A program made the translations under genes and the position numbers. Shown here piece after piece: positions 53,467 through 64,000 of a DNA stretch of 64,000 nt. Numbering within the stretch: position 1 is the stretch's first letter; each line of letters opens with the position of its first letter. The DNA lies in NCBI RefSeq assembly GCF_007954265.1, contig NZ_VOLS01000002.1:62001-126000 (forward strand), read 5' to 3'. Below the pieces are notes generated by a model. The model had not been told where the DNA came from. It searched no databases and worked only from the letters and a program-made list of their open reading frames with translations. Source of the stretch: Colwellia sp. C1TZA3. GTDB taxonomy: Bacteria > Pseudomonadota > Gammaproteobacteria > Enterobacterales > Alteromonadaceae.

Positions 53467-53706
53467 ATGTAATTAAGGCTTTATTCAGGCGAAATTTCTT
53501 TTGCCAACTGTGCAATATAAATAAACAGCTAGGCAGGGGAAATCCTCCAATTTATTTTTAATGTTTATTATTTTCTTCATCTGTAATGAAACAACCAGTA
53601 ATGCCGGCTAACTATCTTGATTAAATAAATATTAAATAAATATCAAATAAATAAAAAGTAAATAAGACTGATGAACGTTAGGAAGGAGATTTAGCCAAGG
53701 TAAGTA

Positions 53707-53865
53707 ATACCAGTTCCATTAAGTCTGTGATCTTGTTGTGCGCAGGAAAAATAACTCAAGGTAAGGCGCTCGATTGAGCAATAGCTGGCTATTGGGATTG
53801 AGAGCAACACAGCCTTGAGCTATTTTAACTAGTACAAGTGAGCAATAACTTAATGGGATTGGTAT
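53707..53865. repeat. MITE-like 159-bp element, copy C
   Basis: Nearly identical to copies A and B, with a few substitutions, and in the same orientation. It lies in the 1.1-kb spacer (53277-54398) between the receptor and the FecR remnant. That spacer also holds the direct repeats at 53940-54103 and otherwise shows no gene. Confidence 0.9.
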
Positions 53866-53939
53866 AAGATAGTGCCGTTAAACTTTTTGTTAGAATAAAT
53901 ACTAAAATTATCCTGCAACGACATAAAGAAGCTTTTGGC

Positions 53940-54103
53940 TATCAGCTTTCAGTTAACAGAGACAATAGTCAGCTTGCTTTGTCTGTTAGGTTTTTGTCTG
54001 TTAGATTTTTGTGTGTCAGGTTTTAAGAGGCAGCTGTCAGTAAAATATCTATCAGCTTTTAGTTAACAAAAACAACAGTCTGTTAGGTTTTTGTGCATCA
54101 GGT
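53940..54103. repeat. Imperfect direct repeats
   Basis: TATCAGCTTTCAGTTAAC at 53940 recurs as TATCAGCTTTTAGTTAAC at 54050. Each is followed by CAATAGTC or CAACAGTC, and then by TCTGTTAGGTTTTTGT and a GTCAGG or ATCAGG block. This suggests local duplication in a decaying region. Confidence 0.6.
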
Positions 54104-54398
54104 TAAATAAAATTGAACCGTTTTGGCATGAATGCCAACCAACAAAAATAATATCTGTTGTAGATGTTTTTGACCTACCGCATTAATTGCCTGTTTAACG
54201 GTGATGGACTTAAGTCTGATTTACAAAAAATTTGGCTAACATGTTAATATTATCTCTAATCCTTTGAATAGTAGACTTTATAAGCTAACAACAGTGTTGT
54301 TGAACAGAGCCATATTATTAGGTTAACTAAACGATTATTTATCTGGTTAGTTAATTGTTTAATTCCACTGTAAGCTTTTGTTTATAAAATAATTTTTA

Positions 54399-54644
54399 TC
54401 AGTAACACTTGACGGGTACATAGCTTAATTTATTCAATACACTTAGATCATCCCAATAAGAAGCCATCTCAATTAACACGTTATGGTGCTCAGTGTTTTG
54501 CTTACACCAAGCCATAAGTTGTTGCCTTTCAGTTTTACTTAGTCCTCGATCTATGCGGCTGACCCAAAGACAGGCAAGCTCTTGGATATTCCTATCCATT
54601 TGCTTTTTATCTGCTTTAGTAAATAACTGGCTGACATCACCCAT
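54399..54644 (-). pseudogene. FecR remnant: only the cytoplasmic DUF4880 domain
   Basis: Eighty-one residues fit only the N-terminal DUF4880 domain of FecR-type anti-sigma regulators (IQELACLWVSRIDRGLSKTERQQLMAWCKQ ... YWDDLSVL). Full FecR proteins continue with a membrane helix and a periplasmic FecR domain, roughly 300 residues in all. Here the frame stops and the next 500 bases are AT-rich spacer with repeats and no trace of the rest. The start lies 10 bases after the sigma gene, the usual fecI-fecR arrangement. A stand-alone cytoplasmic anti-sigma domain is the alternative. Confidence 0.65.
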
Positions 54645-54654
54645 TGGTATTACT

Positions 54655-55233
54655 CTATTTCCTAGCTGTTTTTTTTACTTGGCTGCTATGTACTTGGTGT
54701 TCTGGTTTTGCACTTTGAATCATCTGATCATGGTTCATTCGCTTTATATACCTTGCACTTTTTAGTAGGCCTTGTGCTATGTGTTTTTCAACCGTACTTT
54801 CACTTAACTTTAGATAGCTCGCAATTTCTTTTTGGCTTAAGCCATAAACTTTCTTTAATATAAAACATTTTTGCACTGAACCTGAAAGCTGATCGGTAGC
54901 ACGGCAAAAAAATAAAAACTGTTCTTTGCTTTCATAATCATCTTCAACATTGACGCTAGTTAATTGGACCGGTGGATGGGTAAAATCCTCTAAGGAATCA
55001 TTATATTTATTATCCCATCGAGCGATATGATTTAACGCAAGATTTTTTGCGGTTTTTAGCATATAGCTGCGCACATATTTAATTTCTTTTTTTAAATCAG
55101 CTTCATAAGTTTTAACGAAGGTTTCTTGCACAATATCATCAATATCGTCAAACCTAACGATATGACTAACCAAGCCACTTATATTTCTTTTTGTGCTAAG
55201 AAAAAGGCTTGTTAATGTCGAGTTTCTTGCCAT
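54655..55233 (-). CDS. ECF sigma factor, FecI-like
   Basis: A 192-residue extracytoplasmic-function sigma factor. Region 2 is VRFDDIDDIVQETFVKTYE with the -10 contact helix VRSYMLKTAKNLALNHIAR. Region 4 has the helix-turn-helix FILKKVYGLSQKEIASYLKLSESTVEKHIAQGLLK. The C-terminal 25 residues are a basic, polar tail. It is paired with a FecR-like remnant, as in iron or carbohydrate uptake systems that also include a FecA-type receptor with an STN domain. No such receptor is in this window, so the original target is probably lost or elsewhere. Confidence 0.9.
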   Translation of the reverse strand: MARNSTLTSLFLSTKRNISGLVSHIVRFDDIDDIVQETFVKTYEADLKKEIKYVRSYMLKTAKNLALNHIARWDNKYNDSLEDFTHPPVQLTSVNVEDDYESKEQFLFFCRATDQLSGSVQKCFILKKVYGLSQKEIASYLKLSESTVEKHIAQGLLKSARYIKRMNHDQMIQSAKPEHQVHSSQVKKTARK

Positions 55234-55499
55234 CCATGTCTGCTCAATACATTTTAACTTGAAACGATGATAGTCATGAAGTTGACTAAATGTCTAACCA
55301 TTATTACATTATTACATTTTTACTTTAATTTATTCGCTAGGCCTTTATAGAGAGTGATTAAATCTCAACACGATAGAGAGTTCAAGTTTTTCTACAGCCG
55401 TTGCGCTTTAAGCTGCAGACTTGTGCAAGTCGAAAAAGGGTCAGGTACAAGGTAGGATTAAAGAGAATAGTTGTTCTTGGCAATGGTGTCCTACGTTGT

Positions 55500-55618
55500 A
55501 TACCTGGATAAGTCAGTAGAACAATGCCGGTGCATATTGTCGAGCAATAGTCGGCTATTTTGATTGCTAGCACGGCAGCCGTAGTATAGTTTAACCTGCA
55601 CAAGTGAGTAGACGACGG
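55500..55618. repeat. Diverged relative of the MITE-like element (copy D)
   Basis: GAGCAATAGTCGGCTATT, then TTGCTAGCA, CAGCC, TTTAAC and ACAAGTGAG, keep the order and spacing of the core of copies A-C, but with many changes. It lies in the 437-base gap between the sigma gene and roxA (55234-55670). The rest of that gap holds no recognised gene. Confidence 0.65.
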
Positions 55619-55670
55619 TAAGCAAAGTGACTTCTTGGCTGAACTTTACTCACCGTTTATGACTTGAGCT

Positions 55671-56825
55671 TTATTCTATATACCAATAACCTTTATTTAA
55701 AACACCGGTTAACAGCTGAGTGTTTTTCAAACAACGGTTAAGCGTTTTCATTTTACTGGTGCTTAAAGGCTTTTGTTTTGCTAGGTGCTGGGCTAGTGCC
55801 AGGGTTTGCTGATCTAATGGAAAACTTTCTCCGTTGAGAAAAAGGGTGGGTTGCACATCACTTATTATTGCGGCCTTTAATCCTGATACCGGCATAAATA
55901 AAATATCTGGCTCCGATAATATATCGAGCAGTTTACCTTCATCTATGTCATTAACGGGGACTAAAATTTCTAGAGCATGATGGCCTTGTGTTAGGTATTG
56001 GCCAATAAACTGTTCATAGAATTCTTCTTGCTCAAGTTGCTGTAACATAAAGGCTTTTAATTGCTGCTTGTCATCTTGAGTAATAGTAAAATTGTCTTGG
56101 CATAAGGCTCTTGCTGGGTCACTAAACCTTTGTTCACCGAGATTATTATCAATGAGTTTATCAGCAAAACTTGACCAGAGTTCTTGGCTTGATGGTGCTT
56201 GAAAGCCAATAGAAAAATTAACTGAATTTTCTATTGATTCACCTTTGTGTGGATGGTTTGGTGGAATATAAAGTAGATCACCAGCCTCTGTTATTTCATC
56301 AATAATAGCGGTAAAACTTGAAACCTGTTTAAGATCAGCATGAGGTAATAAGCTTTCTAAGCTGCTGTCGGGTGCGCCGACCTGCCAGCGTCTTTTGCCA
56401 CTGCCTTGAATAATAAAAACATCATATTGATCTAAATGTGCACCGACACCGCCGTTAGGGGTTGAAAAACTCACCATAACGTCATCTATGCGCCAGTTTG
56501 GAATAAAAGCAAAAGGGGCAAGTAAATTATGGGTAGGTCGTGACCAGTTGTTTACCGCTTGCACTAATAGTGTCCAATCAGACTCGCCATATTGTGAGAA
56601 ATCTTCAAAAGGACCATGGTCAACTTGCCAGTCGCCTTTGTTATTAGTACTAACGATACGCGACTGTATTTCAGCTTCCATGGCCAATCCTGCCAGTTCG
56701 TCGGCGCTTATTGAGTCTTTAAAATTAGCAAAGGCTTTTTTGATCAATAATGGTTTTTTTTGCCAGTATTGTGCAAGAAATATTTCTGGAGTTAAATCAC
56801 CCCAATTTAACGAGTCTACATTCAT
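55671..56825 (-). CDS. roxA: Ribosomal protein L16 arginine hydroxylase (JmjC ribosomal oxygenase)
   Basis: A 2-oxoglutarate/Fe(II) oxygenase of 384 residues that hydroxylates an arginine of L16 (E. coli YcfD/RoxA). The JmjC iron ligands are H130 and D132 in GAHLDQYDVFIIQG and H193 in PPNHPHKGE. Flanking segments WQKKPLLIKKAF, DELAGLAMEAEIQSR, DHGPFEDF and WRIDDVMVSFS follow the E. coli enzyme. The C-terminal winged-helix dimer domain ends NKGYWYIE. It is downstream of purB behind a terminator, so it is probably transcribed separately. Confidence 0.95.
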   Translation of the reverse strand: MNVDSLNWGDLTPEIFLAQYWQKKPLLIKKAFANFKDSISADELAGLAMEAEIQSRIVSTNNKGDWQVDHGPFEDFSQYGESDWTLLVQAVNNWSRPTHNLLAPFAFIPNWRIDDVMVSFSTPNGGVGAHLDQYDVFIIQGSGKRRWQVGAPDSSLESLLPHADLKQVSSFTAIIDEITEAGDLLYIPPNHPHKGESIENSVNFSIGFQAPSSQELWSSFADKLIDNNLGEQRFSDPARALCQDNFTITQDDKQQLKAFMLQQLEQEEFYEQFIGQYLTQGHHALEILVPVNDIDEGKLLDILSEPDILFMPVSGLKAAIISDVQPTLFLNGESFPLDQQTLALAQHLAKQKPLSTSKMKTLNRCLKNTQLLTGVLNKGYWYIE

Positions 56826-56879
56826 AGTGAAACCTTATTTGCATTACTATTGATTGGTGATTATTAAAAATTAAATAAT

Positions 56880-56909
56880 AAAAAGGGAGCCTATCGGATC
56901 CCTTTTTTT
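56880..56909 (-). terminator. Terminator after purB
   Basis: The stem AAAAAGGGA/TCCCTTTTT, with extra GCC/GG pairing inside, lies 30 bases after the purB stop and ends on the minus strand in a T run. Confidence 0.85.
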
Positions 56910-56938
56910 AGATTAGCAAAACGAAATGCTCAGTCTAT

Positions 56939-58324
<1,386 letters not shown>

Positions 58325-58342
58325 TTAATTTTAATTCTAATT

Positions 58343-58966
58343 TTATATTTCTTTAAGTAACTGTTGAGCGCACGCCACCAACTTTGTGCGGCCAAATAAT
58401 ATATTTCTGCGCTTGCCGCCCACTTGACGCCATAACACGCTTGAGCGAACACCGGCGAGGAGCAAGGCACGGATTTTATGCTGATTACTTTGTTGCTTGA
58501 GTAAGCTTGGTTCACCCGCCACTTGAATAGGCGTGCCTATTGGACTAAGTAAGTCACTATAAATACTGGCTAAACTAGCAATCAGCGTGTCACTGGTAAT
58601 CTCGTAATGCGCGAGCTGACGTTGGCTTTGTTCGATACGTTCACCCAGTAGTGATAATTGATTTTTTTTATTGGCTAAACGTCGCTCTAAACCTAATAAG
58701 CTGACCACATAGCGAGTTAGCTCTGGATCTTTTTTACTGGTTTGATTACCTAATTGTTCAATTAAGGCTTTTAATCCTGAGGTTAAGTGCGCAATGTCGT
58801 TACTGTAAACCTCTAAAATGCTTTCGGGTGAAGTCACCATAATACTGTTGAGCATGATAGCGAGCTCAGCGTCTTCTACTGTGCCAGTACGCGCTATTTT
58901 TTGCACTAAAACTGAGGCTTGGCAAACTGCCGCCATGGTAATGGTTTGTTTTTCTAAATTATTCAT
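58343..58966 (-). CDS. hflD: HflD (YcfC) family protein
   Basis: A helical protein of 207 residues always found between mnmA and purB in this group of bacteria. In phage lambda it modulates CII stability; the native role is unclear. Recognisable stretches are AAVCQASVLVQKIARTG, ELTRYVVSLLGLERRLANKKN and the C-terminal RALLLAGVRSSVLWRQVGGKRRNILFGR. It lies 12 bases after mnmA and 33 bases before purB. The call is firm from both sequence and position. Confidence 0.93.
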   Translation of the reverse strand: MNNLEKQTITMAAVCQASVLVQKIARTGTVEDAELAIMLNSIMVTSPESILEVYSNDIAHLTSGLKALIEQLGNQTSKKDPELTRYVVSLLGLERRLANKKNQLSLLGERIEQSQRQLAHYEITSDTLIASLASIYSDLLSPIGTPIQVAGEPSLLKQQSNQHKIRALLLAGVRSSVLWRQVGGKRRNILFGRTKLVACAQQLLKEI

Positions 58967-58978
58967 GTATGCCTTATA

Positions 58979-60124
58979 TTAACGAATAAGGGAATTGATA
59001 ATAGCGCCGCCAAGGCAAATATCATCTTGATAAAACACCACAGACTGACCGGGTGTTACTGAACTTTGCGGCTCAGTAAACATCACTAAATATTCACCAT
59101 TGGCCATAGGTGAAAGATTACAAGCGACATCTTCTTGTCGGTAACGGGTTTTTACCGTACAACTGACCGGCGTAGTTAATTCAACTCGCTCAACTAAATG
59201 TAATTGATTAGCCACTAAGCCTTTAGAAAATAGGCGAGGGTGATCATGGCCTTGGCCAACGATTAATACGTTGCGCTCAAGATCTTTGTCAACCACATAC
59301 CACGGCGCTTCACCCGCATTGGCAAGACCGCCAATGCGTAAACCTTTGCGCTGACCTAGCGTGTGATACATTAAGCCGTCATGCTCACCAATAGCTTCTC
59401 CTTCTGGTGTTTCTATTACACCCGGTTGCGCCGGTAAATATTTGCCCAGAAAGTCTTTGAATTTTCGTTCACCAATAAAACAAATACCGGTACTGTCTTT
59501 TTTATTGTGCGTGATTAAGTCTGCTTTTTCAGCCATGGCTCTTACTTGTGGTTTTTCAATATCGCCAACAGGAAAAAGCGTTCTACCCACTTGCTCGTGA
59601 CTTAAAGTATAAAGAAAATAGCTTTGGTCTTTATTGCTGTCTAAACCACGGTGCATCTGCCATTTACCGTCACTAAATTTACGTTGTACATAGTGACCGG
59701 TAGCGATGTAATCAGCACCTAGGTCTTCACAAGCAAATTCAAGAAAAGCTTTAAATTTAATCTCTTTATTACACATAATATCAGGGTTGGGTGTTCTGCC
59801 CGCTTTATATTCAGCTAGAAAATACTCAAAAACATTGTCCCAGTATTCAGTAGCAAAATTGATAGTATGAAGTTTGATGCCTAGTTTTTGACAAACACTT
59901 TGCGCATCCGCTAAATCTTCTGCCGCGGCGCAATACTCATCGTCGTCATCTTCTTCCCAATTTTTCATGAACAAGCCTTCGACTTGATAGCCTTGTTCTT
60001 TCAATAAATAGGCAGAAACTGATGAATCAACACCACCCGACATACCCACGATTACTTTGGTATCCTGCGGTAATTTTTCGTTTGGCGTTATTGAGTTTAC
60101 ATTTACATGTTCGTTTGAGGTCAT
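58979..60124 (-). CDS. mnmA: tRNA-specific 2-thiouridylase
   Basis: This enzyme puts sulphur on the wobble uridine (U34) of Lys, Glu and Gln tRNAs. The PP-loop SGGVDS is at 29-34. The catalytic cysteines are C118 ([12 protein letters not shown]) and C215 ([16 protein letters not shown]), with GHYVQR and [12 protein letters not shown] between them. The 381-residue protein has a slightly long N terminus of about 20 residues before the PP-loop domain. It is third in the rluE-nudJ-mnmA-hflD-purB run. Confidence 0.97.
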   Translation of the reverse strand: MTSNEHVNVNSITPNEKLPQDTKVIVGMSGGVDSSVSAYLLKEQGYQVEGLFMKNWEEDDDDEYCAAAEDLADAQSVCQKLGIKLHTINFATEYWDNVFEYFLAEYKAGRTPNPDIMCNKEIKFKAFLEFACEDLGADYIATGHYVQRKFSDGKWQMHRGLDSNKDQSYFLYTLSHEQVGRTLFPVGDIEKPQVRAMAEKADLITHNKKDSTGICFIGERKFKDFLGKYLPAQPGVIETPEGEAIGEHDGLMYHTLGQRKGLRIGGLANAGEAPWYVVDKDLERNVLIVGQGHDHPRLFSKGLVANQLHLVERVELTTPVSCTVKTRYRQEDVACNLSPMANGEYLVMFTEPQSSVTPGQSVVFYQDDICLGGAIINSLIR

Positions 60125-60188
60125 GACAACTAGATTTCAATAGAAAATGGCGCGAAATTATAGCATGGTCATTTAGCGCGATGAAAGA

Positions 60189-60683
60189 TTAAAGATTAGA
60201 TTTTAGGTGACTTAAGGGGATTTTTTTACCACTAAGGTAATCTTCAATACATTCTAGGACTAATGGGCTGCGTAATTGCGCTGACTTTGCTTTAATTTCT
60301 GCTAAGGTAAGCCAATGACAGGCGATAATTTCCTCGTCCTGTGGTTGGCATGTTGCCAGCGATTCAAGCTCAATAACAAAACAAAAGCGTAAATAATACA
60401 GCTGCAATGATTGCCGATAATAATAGTAAATACCGCAAAGATAATCAGGAGAATAATCTAAGCCAGTTTCTTCTTGTAATTCGCGCATGGCGGCAGCGAT
60501 TAAGTTTTCATCGGCTTCTAAATGCCCCGCAGGTTGGTTATAAACTGTTTTACCATCTTCTATTTCTTCTACTAACAGAAATTTATTTTGGCAGGCGACA
60601 ACAACAGCAACCGTAGTGTTAGGTTTGAACTGTTCGCTACCGTGCGGGTTTGATACGGCTGTGTTTGATACTAAACTATTCAT
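60189..60683 (-). CDS. nudJ: Nudix phosphatase NudJ
   Basis: A Nudix hydrolase of 164 residues. The Nudix box GHLEADEN...RELQEETGL spans residues 53-75 and has all conserved Glu residues. It is followed by the NudJ-type ending ([16 protein letters not shown] ... [16 protein letters not shown]). E. coli NudJ hydrolyses hydroxymethylpyrimidine pyrophosphate and nucleoside di- and triphosphates. The start overlaps the end of rluE by 8 bases, indicating translational coupling. Confidence 0.92.
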   Translation of the reverse strand: MNSLVSNTAVSNPHGSEQFKPNTTVAVVVACQNKFLLVEEIEDGKTVYNQPAGHLEADENLIAAAMRELQEETGLDYSPDYLCGIYYYYRQSLQLYYLRFCFVIELESLATCQPQDEEIIACHWLTLAEIKAKSAQLRSPLVLECIEDYLSGKKIPLSHLKSNL

Positions 60684-61293
60684 GATTTACTCTTTTATAA
60701 TCGCCATTATTAATGCCATCTAGGGTCCATTTACCGATACGATAACGAATTAACCTCAGAGTTGGAAAGCCGATGTGAGCGGTCATTCTTCTGACTTGAC
60801 GGTTTTTTCCTTCTTGTATGGTTATTGCTAACCATGTTGTTGGGATCGCTGCTCGTTCTCTAATGGCCGGTATACGTGGCCAAATATTAGGCTCGGCTAT
60901 TATGTCGATTTTAGCGGGTTTTGTTAGGCCATCTTTTAATTCAACGCCTTGGCGAAGTGCAGCAATATCTGCTTCTGTTGGTACGCCTTCAACTTGCGCC
61001 CAATAGGTTTTATCCGTTTTTTGGCTTGGGTTAGCAAGTTTATGCTGGAGCTTGCCATCATTGGTCAATAAAAGCAGGCCTTCACTGTCTTTATCGAGAC
61101 GACCGGCAGCGTAAATATCTTTAACGTCAATAAAGTCTTTTAGCGTTTTTCGGTTTTGATCATCAGTAAATTGGCACAATACATCAAACGGTTTATTAAA
61201 AAGCACGATTTCTGGCTTAAAATCAACTGGTCGTACCTTTGTGGTTTTTTGCTTGTGTTTTCTCATAACTATTTGATTTTGTTTTATTGTCAC
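60676..61293 (-). CDS. rluE: 23S rRNA pseudouridine synthase E
   Basis: An RsuA/RluE-family synthase of 205 residues. The catalytic Asp67 is in [20 protein letters not shown], followed by KTYWAQVEG and the signature [27 protein letters not shown]. There is no S4 domain, as is normal for RluE. The frame opens with GTG at 61293 with AAGG 9 bases upstream. ATG at 61266 (MRKHKQKT) is an alternative without a ribosome site. It is divergent from icd, as in E. coli. Confidence 0.95.
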   Translation of the reverse strand: MTIKQNQIVMRKHKQKTTKVRPVDFKPEIVLFNKPFDVLCQFTDDQNRKTLKDFIDVKDIYAAGRLDKDSEGLLLLTNDGKLQHKLANPSQKTDKTYWAQVEGVPTEADIAALRQGVELKDGLTKPAKIDIIAEPNIWPRIPAIRERAAIPTTWLAITIQEGKNRQVRRMTAHIGFPTLRLIRYRIGKWTLDGINNGDYKRVNHE

Positions 61294-61385
61294 TGACTTT
61301 TGCCTTGTGAAATATAGACTAGTAATAATTCATCTATTTTAATACGTTCTGAATTCCGCTATTATTTGCGCGGAAAATATATCTC

Positions 61386-61441
61386 TTATCGATAAAATGA
61401 AGAGCCATTGAGTTTCAAATGACCATTCATTTTATCGATAA
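61386..61441 (+). promoter_or_regulatory. Large inverted repeat in the icd leader
   Basis: TTATCGATAAAATGAA (61386-61401) is repeated as its exact complement TTCATTTTATCGATAA (61426-61441). The 24-base interior can pair further (CATTGA with TCAAATG). The hairpin ends 27 bases before the icd start. It has no T run after it, so it is more likely an operator or RNA control element than a terminator. Confidence 0.6.
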
Positions 61442-61467
61442 ATGGCAAATCAGCAAAGGATTTTTAA

Positions 61468-63699
<2,232 letters not shown>

Positions 63700-63723
63700 G
63701 TATCATTTGTAAGTAAACTTTTT

Positions 63724-63752
63724 AAAACTAGGCAGTTGCCTAGTTTTTTTTT
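63724..63752 (+). terminator. Terminator after icd
   Basis: The stem AAAACTAGGCA/TGCCTAGTTTT, with a very short loop, is followed by a T run, 25 bases after the stop. The remaining sequence to 63968 is AT-rich and shows no gene. Confidence 0.9.
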
Positions 63753-63968
63753 GCCAAAATTTTAACCAATAAAGTACAGAGTTAATTGCTGGTGACAGCT
63801 TTATTTTTGATAAAAGTTTGCATTTGATTTATACAAGCGTTTTAATTATTCATCGTGATGATTTTCACTATCACGATTTCAGTATTAGTGTCATTGCTCT
63901 TTTTCTATTATTTTAAGATTAAGAAATTAGCAAACGGCTATTTTATCAGTAAATTTTGGAGAGCTCAT

Positions 63969-64000
63969 ATGTTGAACCATGTAAATATTCCTAGTGAAGG
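63969..64000 (+). CDS. Start of an unidentified gene (cut by window edge)
   Basis: An open frame begins MLNHVNIPSEG and runs off the right edge. GGAGAG lies 7 bases before the ATG, which is the reason for calling it. Too little is visible to name a family. Confidence 0.5.
   Translation, partial: MLNHVNIPSE

Noticed and set aside
55382-55603. A 73-codon minus-strand frame
   Set aside because: It lies across the diverged repeat (copy D) and has no ribosome site or family resemblance.

Overview
The window looks like chromosome of an AT-rich marine gammaproteobacterium of the Alteromonadales, most like Colwellia or Thalassotalea. The evidence is the block mltD-gloB-methyltransferase, the icd/rluE-nudJ-mnmA-hflD-purB block, a PepSY-free set of large TonB-dependent receptors, a monomeric isocitrate dehydrogenase and a marine-type Pds two-component system. 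No rRNA, tRNA, CRISPR array or prophage was recognised. Names rest on reading motifs and remembered family sequences; no search was run.

Layout. 1-17500 is mostly housekeeping: mltD (partial), gloB, a YafS-like methyltransferase, a Nif3-family protein, elyC, lysC behind a lysine riboswitch, divergent queC/queE, the pdsS-pdsR/pdsO group (with no sortase or sortase target beside it), a DoxX-like protein, and dinG and polB transcribed apart from a shared LexA box. 17500-23300 holds metC, a REP-associated transposase (RAYT) with a striking array of REP-like motifs and truncated copies of its own 3' end, a SPOR-like membrane protein, a stand-alone RecX and a CBS protein.

23800-40600 is the most coherent block and reads as a nucleic-acid/nucleoside scavenging system: a secreted alkaline phosphatase, a secreted endonuclease/exonuclease/phosphatase enzyme, a RutR-like TetR regulator, a 1058-residue TonB receptor, cdd-deoA, the operon udk-nupC-deoC-tdk, and deoB followed by a second TonB receptor. 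Palindromes of the RutR type (TTGACCA-N2-TGGTCAA) stand before cdd and in the udk/deoB divergent region. Weaker versions stand before the large receptor and before a third TonB receptor at 50.7-53.3 kb. The inferred flow is: extracellular DNA and nucleotides are cut and dephosphorylated, products cross the outer membrane through TonB receptors and the inner membrane through NupC, and are then deaminated and phosphorolysed, with the sugar phosphate cleaved by DeoC.

40800-50600 is central metabolism: DAHP synthase with a structured leader, ppsR and ppsA, a YdiJ-type D-2-hydroxyglutarate dehydrogenase, leucine dehydrogenase and a DUF4826 protein. 50700-55300 holds a TonB receptor, a 1.1-kb repeat-rich spacer and an ECF sigma factor next to a FecR remnant. 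55600-63700 holds roxA, purB, hflD, mnmA, nudJ, rluE and icd.

A 159-bp foldable MITE-like element occurs three times nearly identically (12.7, 23.6 and 53.7 kb), with a diverged relative at 55.5 kb.
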